Assembly (NCBI GenBank): GCA_026645575.1
Contig: JAPKMW010000035.1
Span: forward strand, 1 to 64,000
Length of the DNA: 64,000 nt
Source: Caldilineaceae bacterium
GTDB lineage: Bacteria; Chloroflexota; Anaerolineae; Caldilineales; Caldilineaceae
Direction: 5' to 3'
The stretch's first letter is position 1, and every line of letters starts with the position of its first letter. Below are positions 42,910-51,300 of the stretch, in pieces. A program made the translations under genes and the position numbers. Below the pieces are notes generated by a model, which saw only the letters and a list, made by a program, of their open reading frames with translations, was not told the origin of the DNA and searched no databases.

Positions 42910-43389
42910 TTACCCCTGCCCAAAGCGGCCGATCGCCACCGCGCCTAACGCCCGCATGAGATCGTTGACCTGCAAGATCACCGTTGTGCCACGAACGCCG
43001 GAGCCGATCGAAACTTCTTCTTGGGCAAGGACACTTTCATCGACCAGCACACGCAAAGGATGGGTGACACCAAAAGGCGAAACCGCGCCGATCGGGTAGC
43101 CGGTGACCGTCAGCACCTCTTCTTCGCTGGCGGTGGTCAGGCGCGATTGGCCGAGGAAACGCCGCAGGGCGCGCCAATCGATCTGGCTGGGGCCTGCCAT
43201 CAAGACCATGGCATATTCGCCTTCAGCTAACCGAAAGAGGATGCTCCGCACAATTTGTGCAGGTTGCTGCCCCCGTTCTTGCGCGGCTTGCGCCAAGGAA
43301 TGAACCGGCGCCGCATGTTGGAAGATGCGATGGGGGATCTGGATGGTAGACAGGTAGTGAGCGACAGGCGTTGTAGGCGTCATAGCCAT
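42910..43389 (-). CDS. ybaK: YbaK/EbsC-type aminoacyl-tRNA deacylase
   Basis: Small trans-editing enzyme that hydrolyses mischarged tRNA, in family terms Cys-tRNA(Pro) or similar. It contains the typical [29 protein letters not shown] and [11 protein letters not shown] segments, the last being the family glycine loop. It has 159 residues, the usual size. Two ATG codons lie at the start (MAMT); neither has a strong ribosome binding site. It is 114 bp upstream of the aldolase gene, probably independent of it. The exact amino-acid specificity cannot be read from the sequence. Confidence 0.88.
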   Translation of the reverse strand: MAMTPTTPVAHYLSTIQIPHRIFQHAAPVHSLAQAAQERGQQPAQIVRSILFRLAEGEYAMVLMAGPSQIDWRALRRFLGQSRLTTASEEEVLTVTGYPIGAVSPFGVTHPLRVLVDESVLAQEEVSIGSGVRGTTVILQVNDLMRALGAVAIGRFGQG

Positions 43390-43555
43390 TTATTGTACTC
43401 GATCTTTATCATTCTTCCTAAGCAATCTGCTGTAAAAATTGTAATGTTTTATGTATTTTTATAGACGGTCATTTACTAATTTTGTCCTTTACGCTCTTTA
43501 GGTGCGCCGCTATACTGCTGTAATCCCACGATTTTCGGCCGTAAAAGTAACGATT

Positions 43556-43572
43556 TTGTTCAATTTGAACAA
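43556..43572. promoter_or_regulatory. Perfect 17-bp palindrome, operator-like
   Basis: TTGTTCAA-T-TTGAACAA lies in the 529-bp gap between ybaK and the CBM48 gene, about 33 bases upstream of a promoter-like pair. Two direct copies of TTAAACAAT follow at 43579-43599. Together they suggest a regulator-binding region. Confidence 0.4.
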
Positions 43573-43604
43573 CAAACGTTAAACAATCATTAAACAATTG
43601 TATC

Positions 43605-43633
43605 TTGTCTTCCAATCCATTTTGTAGCATAAT
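43605..43633 (+). promoter_or_regulatory. Probable promoter of the CBM48 gene
   Basis: TTGTCT (43605-43610), 17-base spacer, CATAAT (43628-43633). The -10 matches at five positions. The start codon is 285 bases further, so the leader would be long; the short frames within it are not convincing genes. Confidence 0.45.
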
Positions 43634-43918
43634 GGGGCTGGGAAGCCAATTCTAAACCAACCCGGATAACCCAACGGGCTGCACCGATGATGATCAGTAG
43701 ACCGCAACACAAGCAACGTGAAATGAATTCACGCTGGACTGCGCAACAAAACGACGGCAGACTACTGAGTATAGTTGCACTTCTGTTTTGGTTATTAGAG
43801 CAATTCGCAACCCCTATTCCGCCCGGATTTCTTGGGTGTTGCAATGCGCAATTGTTTGTAGCGTCAACGGTTTTCTGGGGAATTTTGGAACAGGCTGTTA
43901 CGGCCAAGGAGCAATACA

Positions 43919-44374
43919 ATGATTCACAAACAACCGTCGCCCTTCCCGGGGCATGTTCGCATTACTTTTGAGCTACCCTCCTGTTTATGGGCGGATCGGA
44001 TCTATCTAATCGGTGATTTTAACCAATGGGACGAACGCTCAACACCGATGCGTCAAGAGCGTGATGGCGTTTGGCGCGCCCGTATTGATCTACCGGCCGG
44101 CAGCCGCTATCAGTTCCGCTACATGATTGATGGTCAGTGGAAAACCGATTATCACGCCGATGGCTTTGCCCAAGGCCACTATGGCGCGGACAATAGTGTG
44201 GTCTTTGCCGCCTTGCCAGTTCCTACGCTGGAAGAGAGCAGCGCGCTTGTCCAAGATTCCTTCCCCCCGCCGCCGCTAGCGCCTCCCACCGAATTTCGCG
44301 CGAAACTGCCGGCCTATGATGTGCGTGAAAACAACCGCATCCGTACCCCGGTAAAACATCTGACAGCCGCCTAG
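43919..44374 (+). CDS. Stand-alone CBM48/glycogen-binding-domain protein
   Basis: About 85 residues form an E-set/CBM48 module of the kind found at the front of glycogen-branching enzymes, isoamylases and AMPK-beta. The hallmark is YLIGDFNQWDERSTPM, then GVWRARIDLPAG and YQFRYMIDGQWKTDYHADGF. There is no catalytic domain; the remaining ~60 residues are Pro-rich and probably disordered. The ATG has AAGGAG eight bases upstream. It likely binds glycogen or another alpha-glucan as a targeting or regulatory subunit, but no glycogen enzyme gene is nearby. The gap 43390-43918 holds the palindrome and promoter listed separately. Confidence 0.88.
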   Translation: MIHKQPSPFPGHVRITFELPSCLWADRIYLIGDFNQWDERSTPMRQERDGVWRARIDLPAGSRYQFRYMIDGQWKTDYHADGFAQGHYGADNSVVFAALPVPTLEESSALVQDSFPPPPLAPPTEFRAKLPAYDVRENNRIRTPVKHLTAA

Positions 44375-44411
44375 ATTGTACTGACCAACCCATTGTGTTC
44401 ATTACCAATAA

Positions 44412-44576
44412 ACTCACACCTATTTACAAACGCTGGAAGCAACCAACCAATTCGCTGGCGTCGTCTTGATTACCCAAGGCGACGCCAGACTTTTTGCTGG
44501 CGCCTACGGTTATGCTAATTGCGGCTGGCAAGTGAAGAATACCAATACACTACCACATCTTCAGCTAATCAATTGA
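44412..44576 (+). pseudogene. Remnant of a serine hydrolase (class C beta-lactamase family), N-terminal piece
   Basis: An open stretch without a start codon reads FAGVVLITQGDARLFAGAYG followed by YANCGWQVKN, which matches the beginning of beta-lactamase/penicillin-binding-type serine hydrolases, where the serine of the SxxK motif would follow about 20 residues later. Here a TGA at 44574 ends the frame before SxxK, and no continuation was found in other frames. It is decayed and non-functional. Confidence 0.65.
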
Positions 44577-44651
44577 TCATGACACTGCCGCATGTGTAGC
44601 ACTAAATTCTTCACGTTGATTTGTGACCAGCTTTTGGCTACAATCGACCAT

Positions 44652-45169
44652 ATGCTCATCAAACTGTTTGGTGGATTACAAATCATTCATAACGAACCGC
44701 CACTCACCATCGCCCGTCCTATAAATTTAAGCTCACCTATATCAAGCTGGTGGCGTTGCTGACCTGCACTGAAGAGAGCTTGTTCACCGCTTGCCGACAG
44801 TTGCACCACGGCTATGCTCCCCTGGCCCAAAGCTCCCTAGCCACCGACCAGATTGCCATCTTGCTGACCCTCAGCGCCTATGGCGCCTGGCGACAACAGT
44901 GGTGTGCAACGGCGGTTCAACTGACGGCAGCGGCCACCCGTCACTGCCGCAACTGGATACCTATCTGCCGCGCGCCTATCAGCAACTCCATAATTAATGC
45001 CAACCCGCCCTCCGCACCCCATTGGCCCCCGCCACCTTTACCACGGCTTGGCAGACTCGACAGGCGTTGCCGGTCGAACAAACGATTACCCTTGCTCACC
45101 AATGCTGTTCTTCTATCAACAATGACCGCCTGTGGGCGCAATGTCCGCCCGCCAGCAGTGCGATCCTAA
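44652..45169 (+). pseudogene. Remnant of a large BTAD/STAND transcriptional regulator
   Basis: An ATG at 44652 opens with MLIKLFGGLQIIHNEPPL, the typical start of AfsR/SARP-like BTAD regulators, but stops after 36 codons at 44760. About 45 codons of helical text then appear in another frame, and a third frame reads QLDTYLPRAYQQLHN, TAA, then LRTPLAPATFTTAWQTRQAL. This is the familiar last segment of AfsR/STAND-type regulators (a LraaLGeaaFaaAWaeGral pattern). The beginning and end of one gene thus survive with a large internal deletion, a frameshift and a nonsense codon. An intact regulator of related kind is at 59.7-62.9 kb. Confidence 0.6.
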
Positions 45170-45202
45170 CGACTGTTCAAAGGTAATAGTGTGGCACGGC
45201 AA

Positions 45203-45233
45203 TTGACAACATGACAAGAAGGGCTGGTATAAT
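45203..45233 (+). promoter_or_regulatory. Promoter of the PrsW operon
   Basis: Consensus TTGACA (45203-45208) and consensus TATAAT (45228-45233) with a 19-base spacer, 64 bases before the start codon. The spacer is longer than optimal, which could make it dependent on a DNA-twisting activator. Confidence 0.6.
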
Positions 45234-45296
45234 GACGGTGAACTGAGCAATCCAGCAAGCACAGCTTTCCAACGACTTCCGTGCAGGGGAGAAGAG

Positions 45297-46397
45297 ATGA
45301 TTCCGGCCATGCTCGTCGCTGTCTTGATTCCGCTGGCGTTTTTGGTTTTGGTGCGCCGGTTGGATCTCTATGCGTCAGGGAACTTTCCGACAGTCTTGCT
45401 CTGTATGGGTGGGGGGATTGCTGCGTTTCTGGCGGCTTCGTTGATCAACAGCGCCCTGTTGCCCCTCTTTGGCTATGCGTTAATTGTCAGGTTGGTAGCG
45501 CCCATTGTGGAAGAGCTGCTCAAGTCGCTCCTGCTGATCTACTTTGTCCGCCAGCCCGATTTCACCTACTTTGTCGATGGCGCCATCTACGGCTTTGCCG
45601 CCGGCGTCGCCTTTGCCGTGGTGGAAAACCTGCTTTACCTGAGCAACCTGCCACCGACCGCCACTTCTATGGATGGGATGGCGCTGGCCGTGAGCCGCGC
45701 CTTTTCGACCTCTTTGATGCACGGCAGCGCCAGTGCGCTGGTCGGGGTGGCGTTGGGGCGTTTCCGTTTTGGCCGGGGACGCACTCGCTTTGCCGCGCTG
45801 CTCCTGGGTTGGGGCGCGGCGATGGCGCTCCATCTCGCCTTTAACAATCTCATCAGCAGCGATCTGGGGTTGCTGACATTGGTACTGGCAGTGGCGTTGG
45901 GGTTAGGTGGGCTGGCCCTTAATATTTTGTTGATTCGCTGGGGCTTGCAGGAGGAGCGCGGTTGGTTGCAAGAGACCCTGACGCAACAGGTGGGCGTTTC
46001 GCGCGGAGAGGCAGCGGTTGTGCAGGAGTTGGCGCAACTAAACCGCTTGTTGGCGCCGGTGGCCGAGCGCTTTGGCGCCGAGAAGCGACAACAGGTGGAG
46101 ATCTTTTTGCGCCGTCAAGCCCAACTGGGGTTAAAGCGCAAGGTGGAAGCGCTGACGCCCGACCCCCACCTGCGCGCCGACATGGCTGCCGATGTGGCGG
46201 CGCTGCGCCAACAGGTGGATGAATTGCGCCGCACCATCGGCGTCTACTGTATGTCTTATGTCCGTTCGATTCTACCCCCAACCAGCGAACCGCTCTGGGA
46301 TCGGCTCAATACTGCATTGGCGGAACCGCCGCGCCCAGCTCAGTCCAGTCTCTGGCGGACACTCGATCAGAAAATGAATGAACCGCGTAAGGAGTAA
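45297..46397 (+). CDS. PrsW-family intramembrane protease with cytosolic C-terminal extension
   Basis: Membrane metalloprotease-like protein of the PrsW/CPBP clan; PrsW in Bacillus cleaves the anti-sigma factor RsiW. About eight membrane helices cover the first ~215 residues. The conserved motifs are APIVEELLKSLLL (paired glutamates), FAVVENLLYL (glutamate) and the histidines in STSLMHGSAS and MALHLAFNNL, so all expected active-site residues are present. The last ~145 residues are soluble and charged, with coiled-coil-like text (VAALRQQVDELRRTIGVY), an extension not found in the minimal family. The ATG has GGGGAGAAGAG upstream. It heads a three-gene operon; the following genes lie 5 and 2 bases apart. 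Confidence 0.88.
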   Translation: MIPAMLVAVLIPLAFLVLVRRLDLYASGNFPTVLLCMGGGIAAFLAASLINSALLPLFGYALIVRLVAPIVEELLKSLLLIYFVRQPDFTYFVDGAIYGFAAGVAFAVVENLLYLSNLPPTATSMDGMALAVSRAFSTSLMHGSASALVGVALGRFRFGRGRTRFAALLLGWGAAMALHLAFNNLISSDLGLLTLVLAVALGLGGLALNILLIRWGLQEERGWLQETLTQQVGVSRGEAAVVQELAQLNRLLAPVAERFGAEKRQQVEIFLRRQAQLGLKRKVEALTPDPHLRADMAADVAALRQQVDELRRTIGVYCMSYVRSILPPTSEPLWDRLNTALAEPPRPAQSSLWRTLDQKMNEPRKE

Positions 46398-46402
46398 AGG
46401 CT

Positions 46403-46753
46403 ATGGCCCAAGGGTTATTTGGTCGTCTACAGCAGGAGTTAGAGGCGCGCGAACAGGCAACCGGTCTCACCATGTCCGATGTGCTGCAATTGCCGGCGGC
46501 AGAACGTCAGTTGGTCAACTGGCTGATCCGCACCGGTGATGTCAGCAAGGGCGCCGTCGCAACTTACCTGGGACAGGTGGAACAGGCGCAAAGTTTGTTA
46601 GCCGACCTCGTGGCCAAAGGCTTTCTCCGTGAGTATGAAAGTGGCGGTGAGTTGCACTATCAGGTGCGGCTGGCGCCGCGCCGCCAACGGGAGCTGCCGG
46701 ATAATATTTGGCAAGCTTTGACCAGTAAGCTTGGCAAGAACACAGGGGCCTAA
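46403..46753 (+). CDS. Small winged-helix-like protein in the PrsW operon
   Basis: 116 residues. The middle reads like a winged helix: LQLPAAERQLVNWLIRTGDV (helix 1), SKGAVATYLGQVEQAQSLLADLVAKGFL (helices 2-3), then a short wing and YQVRLAPRR. The pattern of two-residue-spaced hydrophobics and VAKGFLREYE resembles MarR/ArsR-type DNA-binding domains, though I cannot name a family. The start follows the PrsW stop by 5 bases, with GGAG/AAAGG just upstream. By context it may act in the same signalling route as the protease. Direct DNA binding is inference. Confidence 0.75.
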   Translation: MAQGLFGRLQQELEAREQATGLTMSDVLQLPAAERQLVNWLIRTGDVSKGAVATYLGQVEQAQSLLADLVAKGFLREYESGGELHYQVRLAPRRQRELPDNIWQALTSKLGKNTGA

Positions 46754-46755
46754 CC

Positions 46756-46971
46756 ATGCAATGCTTTCACTGTGACCAACCGGCGCGCGGCGTCTGCCGC
46801 TTTTGTGGCCGCGCCCTCTGCAAAGAACACATGCAAAACCGGATGCCCTACATCATCACCATCTACGTTGGTGAACAGAACACGCCCAAAGCCATCGTCG
46901 TCGGCGACGCCCTCTGGTGTAATGTCTGTAAACCCCAACCCGAACCGATTGAAATGCCGGAGCTTTATTAG
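46756..46971 (+). CDS. Small treble-clef/B-box-like zinc-binding protein
   Basis: 71 residues. The first 30 contain CFHCDQPARGVCRFCGRALC followed by KEHM, that is CxxC-x7-CxxC-x4-C-x2-H, a likely zinc-binding B-box or ZZ-like knuckle, and a further CNVC sits near residue 57. The C-terminus is PIEMPELY. It begins two bases after the winged-helix gene stop, so it is the last gene of the PrsW operon. Metal binding and protein-protein contact are the likely activities; the partner is unknown. Confidence 0.8.
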   Translation: MQCFHCDQPARGVCRFCGRALCKEHMQNRMPYIITIYVGEQNTPKAIVVGDALWCNVCKPQPEPIEMPELY

Positions 46972-47063
46972 TGTAAGCTAGTGGCCCAGTGAGACAGTCG
47001 GTCAGTAAACTACTAAGCGGTCAGTAACTTATGCGTTTCGATGAGAGAGGTAGAACAGCGGGA

Positions 47064-48653
47064 TTAGGCGGTTACTGCTGGTTTTGTCGCACGGATATAA
47101 ATTAATCGGCGGTCAAAGACCAACTTCCCACTATGGCGGCGCACCTTGAGCCCAGCTGCGTCGGTTTCGAGACCGGCTTCCATCATCTCGCGCACAACGC
47201 TGCGGGTGGCAGGGTTGGACTGGAGATCGGTCAGCCACTCTTCCAGATCTTGTTCATAGACAGCCACGGTTTCAGCTTCAATCGTTAAACGGGCATTTGT
47301 CACCAGTTTGCGATACTGTTCGGCGCTCAAGGCGGCGACATGGCTGGGGTTGCGGCGCGCTTCAATCGTGTTTTGGGTGGCCCGCTTGACCGGATCATCG
47401 GCGCCAAGCAGTTCGGCCAGAATGAGGATGCCCCCGGGCTTGAGCAGCCGCACAAACTCTTGGATAAGCTGCTCCGGCTTATGGCTATGATTCAGCACCA
47501 GCCGGCAGACAATAGCGTCAAAACTTTCGCCGCGGAAGGGCATCTGTTGTGCCGCCGCCAGGCGGAAGTTGACCCGATTAGCCGCCGGGGAAGCGCTGCT
47601 GAGACGCAAATACTCGGCCATTTCCAACATGGCCGGGCTAATATCCACCCCCACCACTTCGCTTGCCCCTTCTTCGGCCAGTAGCAAGGCGAGGCGTCCC
47701 GTGCCGGTACCCACGTCCAGAGTGCGCAGATTTTTAGGTAAGTTGGCAAATTTCAACAGGTGACGGATGCGCTGTTCGCGCGTCTGGTCATAGAGATCGA
47801 CATCCGCTGTCAACACCCGATTATAGACATTCAACACCTGAACCAAATCTTCATCCTTGGCGCTGGCGACGGTGACATCGGTCGGCTGCGGGGTCGCCGG
47901 CGGTTGGGCCAGCGTTGGCGCCGGATTGTGTTCCAGGCGGTTGGTATAAACTATACACCATTCACCACCATGCCAATTTACTTCTGAGATGCTTGTGTGA
48001 TTGATCGAAAAAGCGATATGGCCGGCCTGGCAAAAGTGCAGCAACAGGGTGGAAATGGCGTTGCCGTCCAACACCAGGGCGACGCTCTTGCCCCAATGTT
48101 CATGGGTGAGCTTTTGTACGGTATCGATCAAGCTTTGCCGAAAGGGTTCGTATTGGGCTGGGTCGGGAAATTGTTCCTGATAGTGAAGGGGAGAGAAGAG
48201 GTAATGTTGTTCATTGGTGGCTTTGGTGGCGCCGGCGCCAACGCGCGCATGATAGGGCAGATCGCGGCTCACGACCACTGGCTTCCCCAACACCTGGCCC
48301 AATCGCTGTGCCGTCAAACGGCTACGCAATTGGGGCGCGCTGACTAAGATATCGACCTTCTCATGGGTTGCCATCCAGGTCGCCAACAGGTTGGTCTGTT
48401 CCCAACCGTGGGCCGTTAAGCCGCTATCCTCCGTGCTTAATTCTGAATAACGGCTCTGCAAACCTTCGGCTTGACAGATCAAGAGCAGGCGGATCTCTGG
48501 CGTCTTGCCATTCGCAGGTAACGGATGCGGCGATGGGGCAATGAACAATGGATTGGTTGCGCTCACAGTTGACTGATCACTCTCGTGGGTATTGACGACT
48601 CTTCCTCCACAGACAGGGCGTAGATAGCAAGCAGCAGATGGTGTCGTTCCCAT
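47064..48653 (-). CDS. Fusion of a degenerate histidine-phosphatase domain with a SAM methyltransferase
   Basis: 529 residues. The N-terminal half (about 50-245) aligns by pattern with phosphoglycerate-mutase-like phosphatases: GLTAHGWEQTNLLATWM, VSAPQLRSRLTAQRLGQ and LVLDGNAISTLLLHF. However, the catalytic RHG is replaced (LLICQAEGLQSRYSE where LVRHGE is expected) and the second histidine region has lost its GH. The C-terminal half (about 290-520) is a class I methyltransferase: LRTLDVGTGTGRLALLLAEE (motif I), VVGVDIS, and FRGESFDAIVCRLVLNH (motif IV). It probably methylates a small molecule, with the front domain as a ligand sensor; the substrate is unknown. The start at 48653 has TGAGAA upstream; later starts are possible. 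Confidence 0.8.
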   Translation of the reverse strand: MGTTPSAACYLRPVCGGRVVNTHESDQSTVSATNPLFIAPSPHPLPANGKTPEIRLLLICQAEGLQSRYSELSTEDSGLTAHGWEQTNLLATWMATHEKVDILVSAPQLRSRLTAQRLGQVLGKPVVVSRDLPYHARVGAGATKATNEQHYLFSPLHYQEQFPDPAQYEPFRQSLIDTVQKLTHEHWGKSVALVLDGNAISTLLLHFCQAGHIAFSINHTSISEVNWHGGEWCIVYTNRLEHNPAPTLAQPPATPQPTDVTVASAKDEDLVQVLNVYNRVLTADVDLYDQTREQRIRHLLKFANLPKNLRTLDVGTGTGRLALLLAEEGASEVVGVDISPAMLEMAEYLRLSSASPAANRVNFRLAAAQQMPFRGESFDAIVCRLVLNHSHKPEQLIQEFVRLLKPGGILILAELLGADDPVKRATQNTIEARRNPSHVAALSAEQYRKLVTNARLTIEAETVAVYEQDLEEWLTDLQSNPATRSVVREMMEAGLETDAAGLKVRRHSGKLVFDRRLIYIRATKPAVTA

Positions 48654-48778
48654 TCGTTCTCATTGATCAACAGGCATTGTGTAGGATAGCATTGCCACCG
48701 TTGATCATACGCCCCAATTGAAGGTGATGATACCAAATTGCTTACCCATTACCAAATTGTTATTTGCGCAATTTTAAG

Positions 48779-48874
48779 ATCGATTGCACAACTTGTGTGC
48801 GTTGCACGCTTTAGCGAATGGTATGGCATAGCGAAAATCTGTAACCCGTGCAACGCACGCAAGTTCGACAGATC
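48779..48874. repeat. Palindromic element upstream of the EF-G2 promoter
   Basis: GTGCGTTGCACG (48797-48808) pairs perfectly with CGTGCAACGCAC (48847-48858), and flanking AACTTG/CAAGTT and outer CGAT/ATCG extend the arms with few mismatches. It lies in the divergent gap between the methyltransferase fusion and EF-G2. Confidence 0.7.
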
Positions 48875-48894
48875 GCCTATGCGATTTACGCGCA

Positions 48895-48923
48895 TTGACA
48901 CGGATGCGCTTTTTCTGTACAAT
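48895..48923 (+). promoter_or_regulatory. Strong promoter of the EF-G2 gene
   Basis: TTGACA (48895-48900), exact 17-base spacer, TACAAT (48918-48923). Eleven of twelve consensus positions match, which fits a well-expressed housekeeping gene. Confidence 0.75.
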
Positions 48924-49233
48924 CATTGGTAGCTATCGCAGGGACCGCAACCAGAACACTTTGCCACTGTTGCTGGCTCCACACGGTCTATCTGCTATTG
49001 CTTTGTGCTGACCTGCACAGCCCGTGCTACTTTTCAACGCTGTTCAGGTCGCCACAACAACTCTAGACCCTGGCTCGACCATAGTGGCGGGGCAATCCCG
49101 CACGATGACCAGACCAAGCAAGTAAACAGAGAGTTAAGTGAATTACCTGGCAAAATGTCATTGACCGGCCCGTTCCCGCAACCCGCTGGCGAGCTAAAAA
49201 CTTAATACCCGCACTGTTTGTGAAGGAGGACGC
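48924..49233 (+). other. Long leader of the EF-G2 gene
   Basis: About 300 bases lie between the promoter and the EF-G2 start codon, with no convincing gene. The final stretch carries AAGGAGGAC directly before the ATG. I see no known riboswitch or leader-peptide pattern; a secondary start near the TTGACC at 49162 is possible. Confidence 0.4.
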
Positions 49234-51300
49234 ATGGCGAAGTTTCGCACCGATCAGATACGCAATGTTGCCATTCTTGGACACGGTGGTTCCGGCAAGA
49301 CTTCTTTGACCGAAGCCTTGTTACTGAAGATGGGAATCACTTCGCGCATGGGTCGTGTCGAAGATGGCTCAACCGTTTCCGATTGGGACCCAGAAGAACA
49401 ACGCCGGGGGATTTCAATCAACCAGTCCATTATCCCAATCGAGGTCGATGGGCTAAAGATTAACTTGATTGATGTGCCCGGTTATCAGGATTTTGTCGGC
49501 GAAGTACTCAGCGCGCTGCATGTGGCTGAAGCGGCGTTGTTGGTGCTGGATGCTGTGGCCGGCGTTGAGGTCGGCACTGAGTTGGCGTGGGAGTATCTCA
49601 ACGAACGCAAAAAGCCGCGTATCATCTTTGTCAACAAGATGGATCGCGAAAATGCCAACTTCCAGCGCACGGTTGAGGATCTGCGCCAGACTTTCGCTGA
49701 CGTGCGTTTTATCCCCATGCAACTCCCCATTGGCTCCGCCGAAAATTTTCAAGGCGTTATCAGTTTTGTCACCATGAAAGCCTATCTGGGTAAGGAGGGT
49801 AAAGAAGCGCCCATCCCGGAGTCGATGCGCGATGAGGTGGAAGCGGTGCGGCTGGCAATGGTGGAAGCCGCCGCGGAAGCGGATGACGAATTAATTATGA
49901 AGTATTTGGATGGCGAGGAGTTGACCCCGGAAGAGGTGCGCGCCGGTCTGCGCAAGGGCGTCCTCGAAGGCAAGATTGCCCCCATCTATTGCGGCGCCGC
50001 CACCAAAGCGATCGGTATGGATCGCCTGTTGCAAGCGCTGGGGCGCTATGTACCGATCCCCAGCGCCCATCCCATCACTGCCACCAAGGGGGACGATGCG
50101 ATCGAATTAGCCAGCGACCCCGATGGTGCGCCGGTCGCCGTTGTCTTCAAGACCATTATTGACCGCTTTGTCGGGCGTATGAACTATATTCGGGTCTACT
50201 CCGGCACGGTGACGAAAGATAGTCAACTGATCAATACGCGTACCGGGCAGAGTTTGCGCATTGCCAACCTCAATAGCGCGCGCGGCAAAGAGTTGCAAGG
50301 CGTCAGCGAGCTGGTTGCTGGTGATATTGGCATCATCACCAAGCTCGAACATGTATTGACGGGCGACACGCTTTCCAATGATGCGACGATTCGGGTGACG
50401 CCACCGGTTTACCCGCAAGCGCTCTTCTCTGTCGCCATTGCACCCGCCACGCAAGCCGACAGCGCCAAATTAGGCACATCGCTCCACGCTTTGACCGAAG
50501 AAGATCCTACGCTGAAGATCGAAAATGTCACCGCCACCAAACAGACATTGCTCCAGGGCATGGGAGACACCCACGTCGATGTCGCAATCCGTCGGTTGGA
50601 GACCAAGTTTGGCGTCAAGGTCGAAACCCATGATCCCAAAGTGCCTTATATGGAGACGGTGAGCGCCACGGCTTCGGCCCAATATCGCCACAAGAAGCAG
50701 ACAGGCGGCGCCGGTCAATTTGCCGAAGTTCATATGCGCGTCGAACCCTTCCAAGGCGGCGACTTTGAGTACAAGAGCGAGGTCTTTGGCGGCGCCATTA
50801 GCGGCGTCTACCTGCCTTCAATTGAAAAGGGGGTGCGCCAGGTCATGTCCACCGGCGTGTTGGCCGGCTTTCCGGTCACTGGCATCCGGGCCGTGGTCTT
50901 TGACGGCAAGGAACACCCGGTTGACTCCAAGGATATTGCCTTCCAGACGGCTGGTCGCGAAGTCTTCAAACTGGCCGTCCAACAAGCTAAACCTGTCCTA
51001 CTGGAGCCAATCTACCGGGTCGATGTCACCGTTCCTGAGGAATATATGGGCGATGTTATGGGTGATTTCAACACTCGCCGTGGCCGCGTCCAGGGGATGG
51101 AACAGAAGGGTAATCGCACCATCATTCATGCCATCGTCCCCCTGGCCGAGATCCTGCGCTACAGCACCGATCTCCGCTCTATGACCCAAGGCCGTGGCTT
51201 CTACGCCATTGAATTCGACCACTACGACCCCGTGCCAGGCAACCTGGCCGCCGATGTGATCGCCCAGTTCAAACAGGAAGAGCAGGAGCATCATCACTAA
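49234..51300 (+). CDS. fusA: Elongation factor G, second type (EF-G2/FusA2-like)
   Basis: Translational GTPase of 688 residues with all five EF-G domains. The G1 loop is GHGGSGKTSL (residues 16-25) rather than the AHIDAGKTT of canonical EF-G; G3 is DVPGYQDF instead of DTPGH; G4 is NKMD. Switch I reads EEQRRGISINQS. Domain IV contains YRHKKQTGGAGQFAEV, and the C-terminal domain is complete with GDFNTRRGRVQGM. These features place it in the EF-G2/EF-G-like group, which in other bacteria acts beside a canonical EF-G and may work in translocation with slow GTPase or in stress. The ATG has AAGGAGGAC seven bases upstream, and no str operon genes (rpsL, rpsG, tuf) are adjacent. Confidence 0.92.
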   Translation: MAKFRTDQIRNVAILGHGGSGKTSLTEALLLKMGITSRMGRVEDGSTVSDWDPEEQRRGISINQSIIPIEVDGLKINLIDVPGYQDFVGEVLSALHVAEAALLVLDAVAGVEVGTELAWEYLNERKKPRIIFVNKMDRENANFQRTVEDLRQTFADVRFIPMQLPIGSAENFQGVISFVTMKAYLGKEGKEAPIPESMRDEVEAVRLAMVEAAAEADDELIMKYLDGEELTPEEVRAGLRKGVLEGKIAPIYCGAATKAIGMDRLLQALGRYVPIPSAHPITATKGDDAIELASDPDGAPVAVVFKTIIDRFVGRMNYIRVYSGTVTKDSQLINTRTGQSLRIANLNSARGKELQGVSELVAGDIGIITKLEHVLTGDTLSNDATIRVTPPVYPQALFSVAIAPATQADSAKLGTSLHALTEEDPTLKIENVTATKQTLLQGMGDTHVDVAIRRLETKFGVKVETHDPKVPYMETVSATASAQYRHKKQTGGAGQFAEVHMRVEPFQGGDFEYKSEVFGGAISGVYLPSIEKGVRQVMSTGVLAGFPVTGIRAVVFDGKEHPVDSKDIAFQTAGREVFKLAVQQAKPVLLEPIYRVDVTVPEEYMGDVMGDFNTRRGRVQGMEQKGNRTIIHAIVPLAEILRYSTDLRSMTQGRGFYAIEFDHYDPVPGNLAADVIAQFKQEEQEHHH

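Noticed and set aside
43590..43919. 109-codon minus-strand frame, Cys-rich
   Set aside because: Covers the promoter-like region, lacks a ribosome binding site and has no recognisable pattern.
43687..43971. 94-codon frame before and into the CBM48 gene
   Set aside because: Overlaps the CBM48 start, lacks a ribosome binding site and has no domain; treated as leader.
48738..49205. Short plus-strand frames in the EF-G2 leader
   Set aside because: One overlaps the palindrome and promoter, the other lies in the leader; neither has a good start or coding-like composition.
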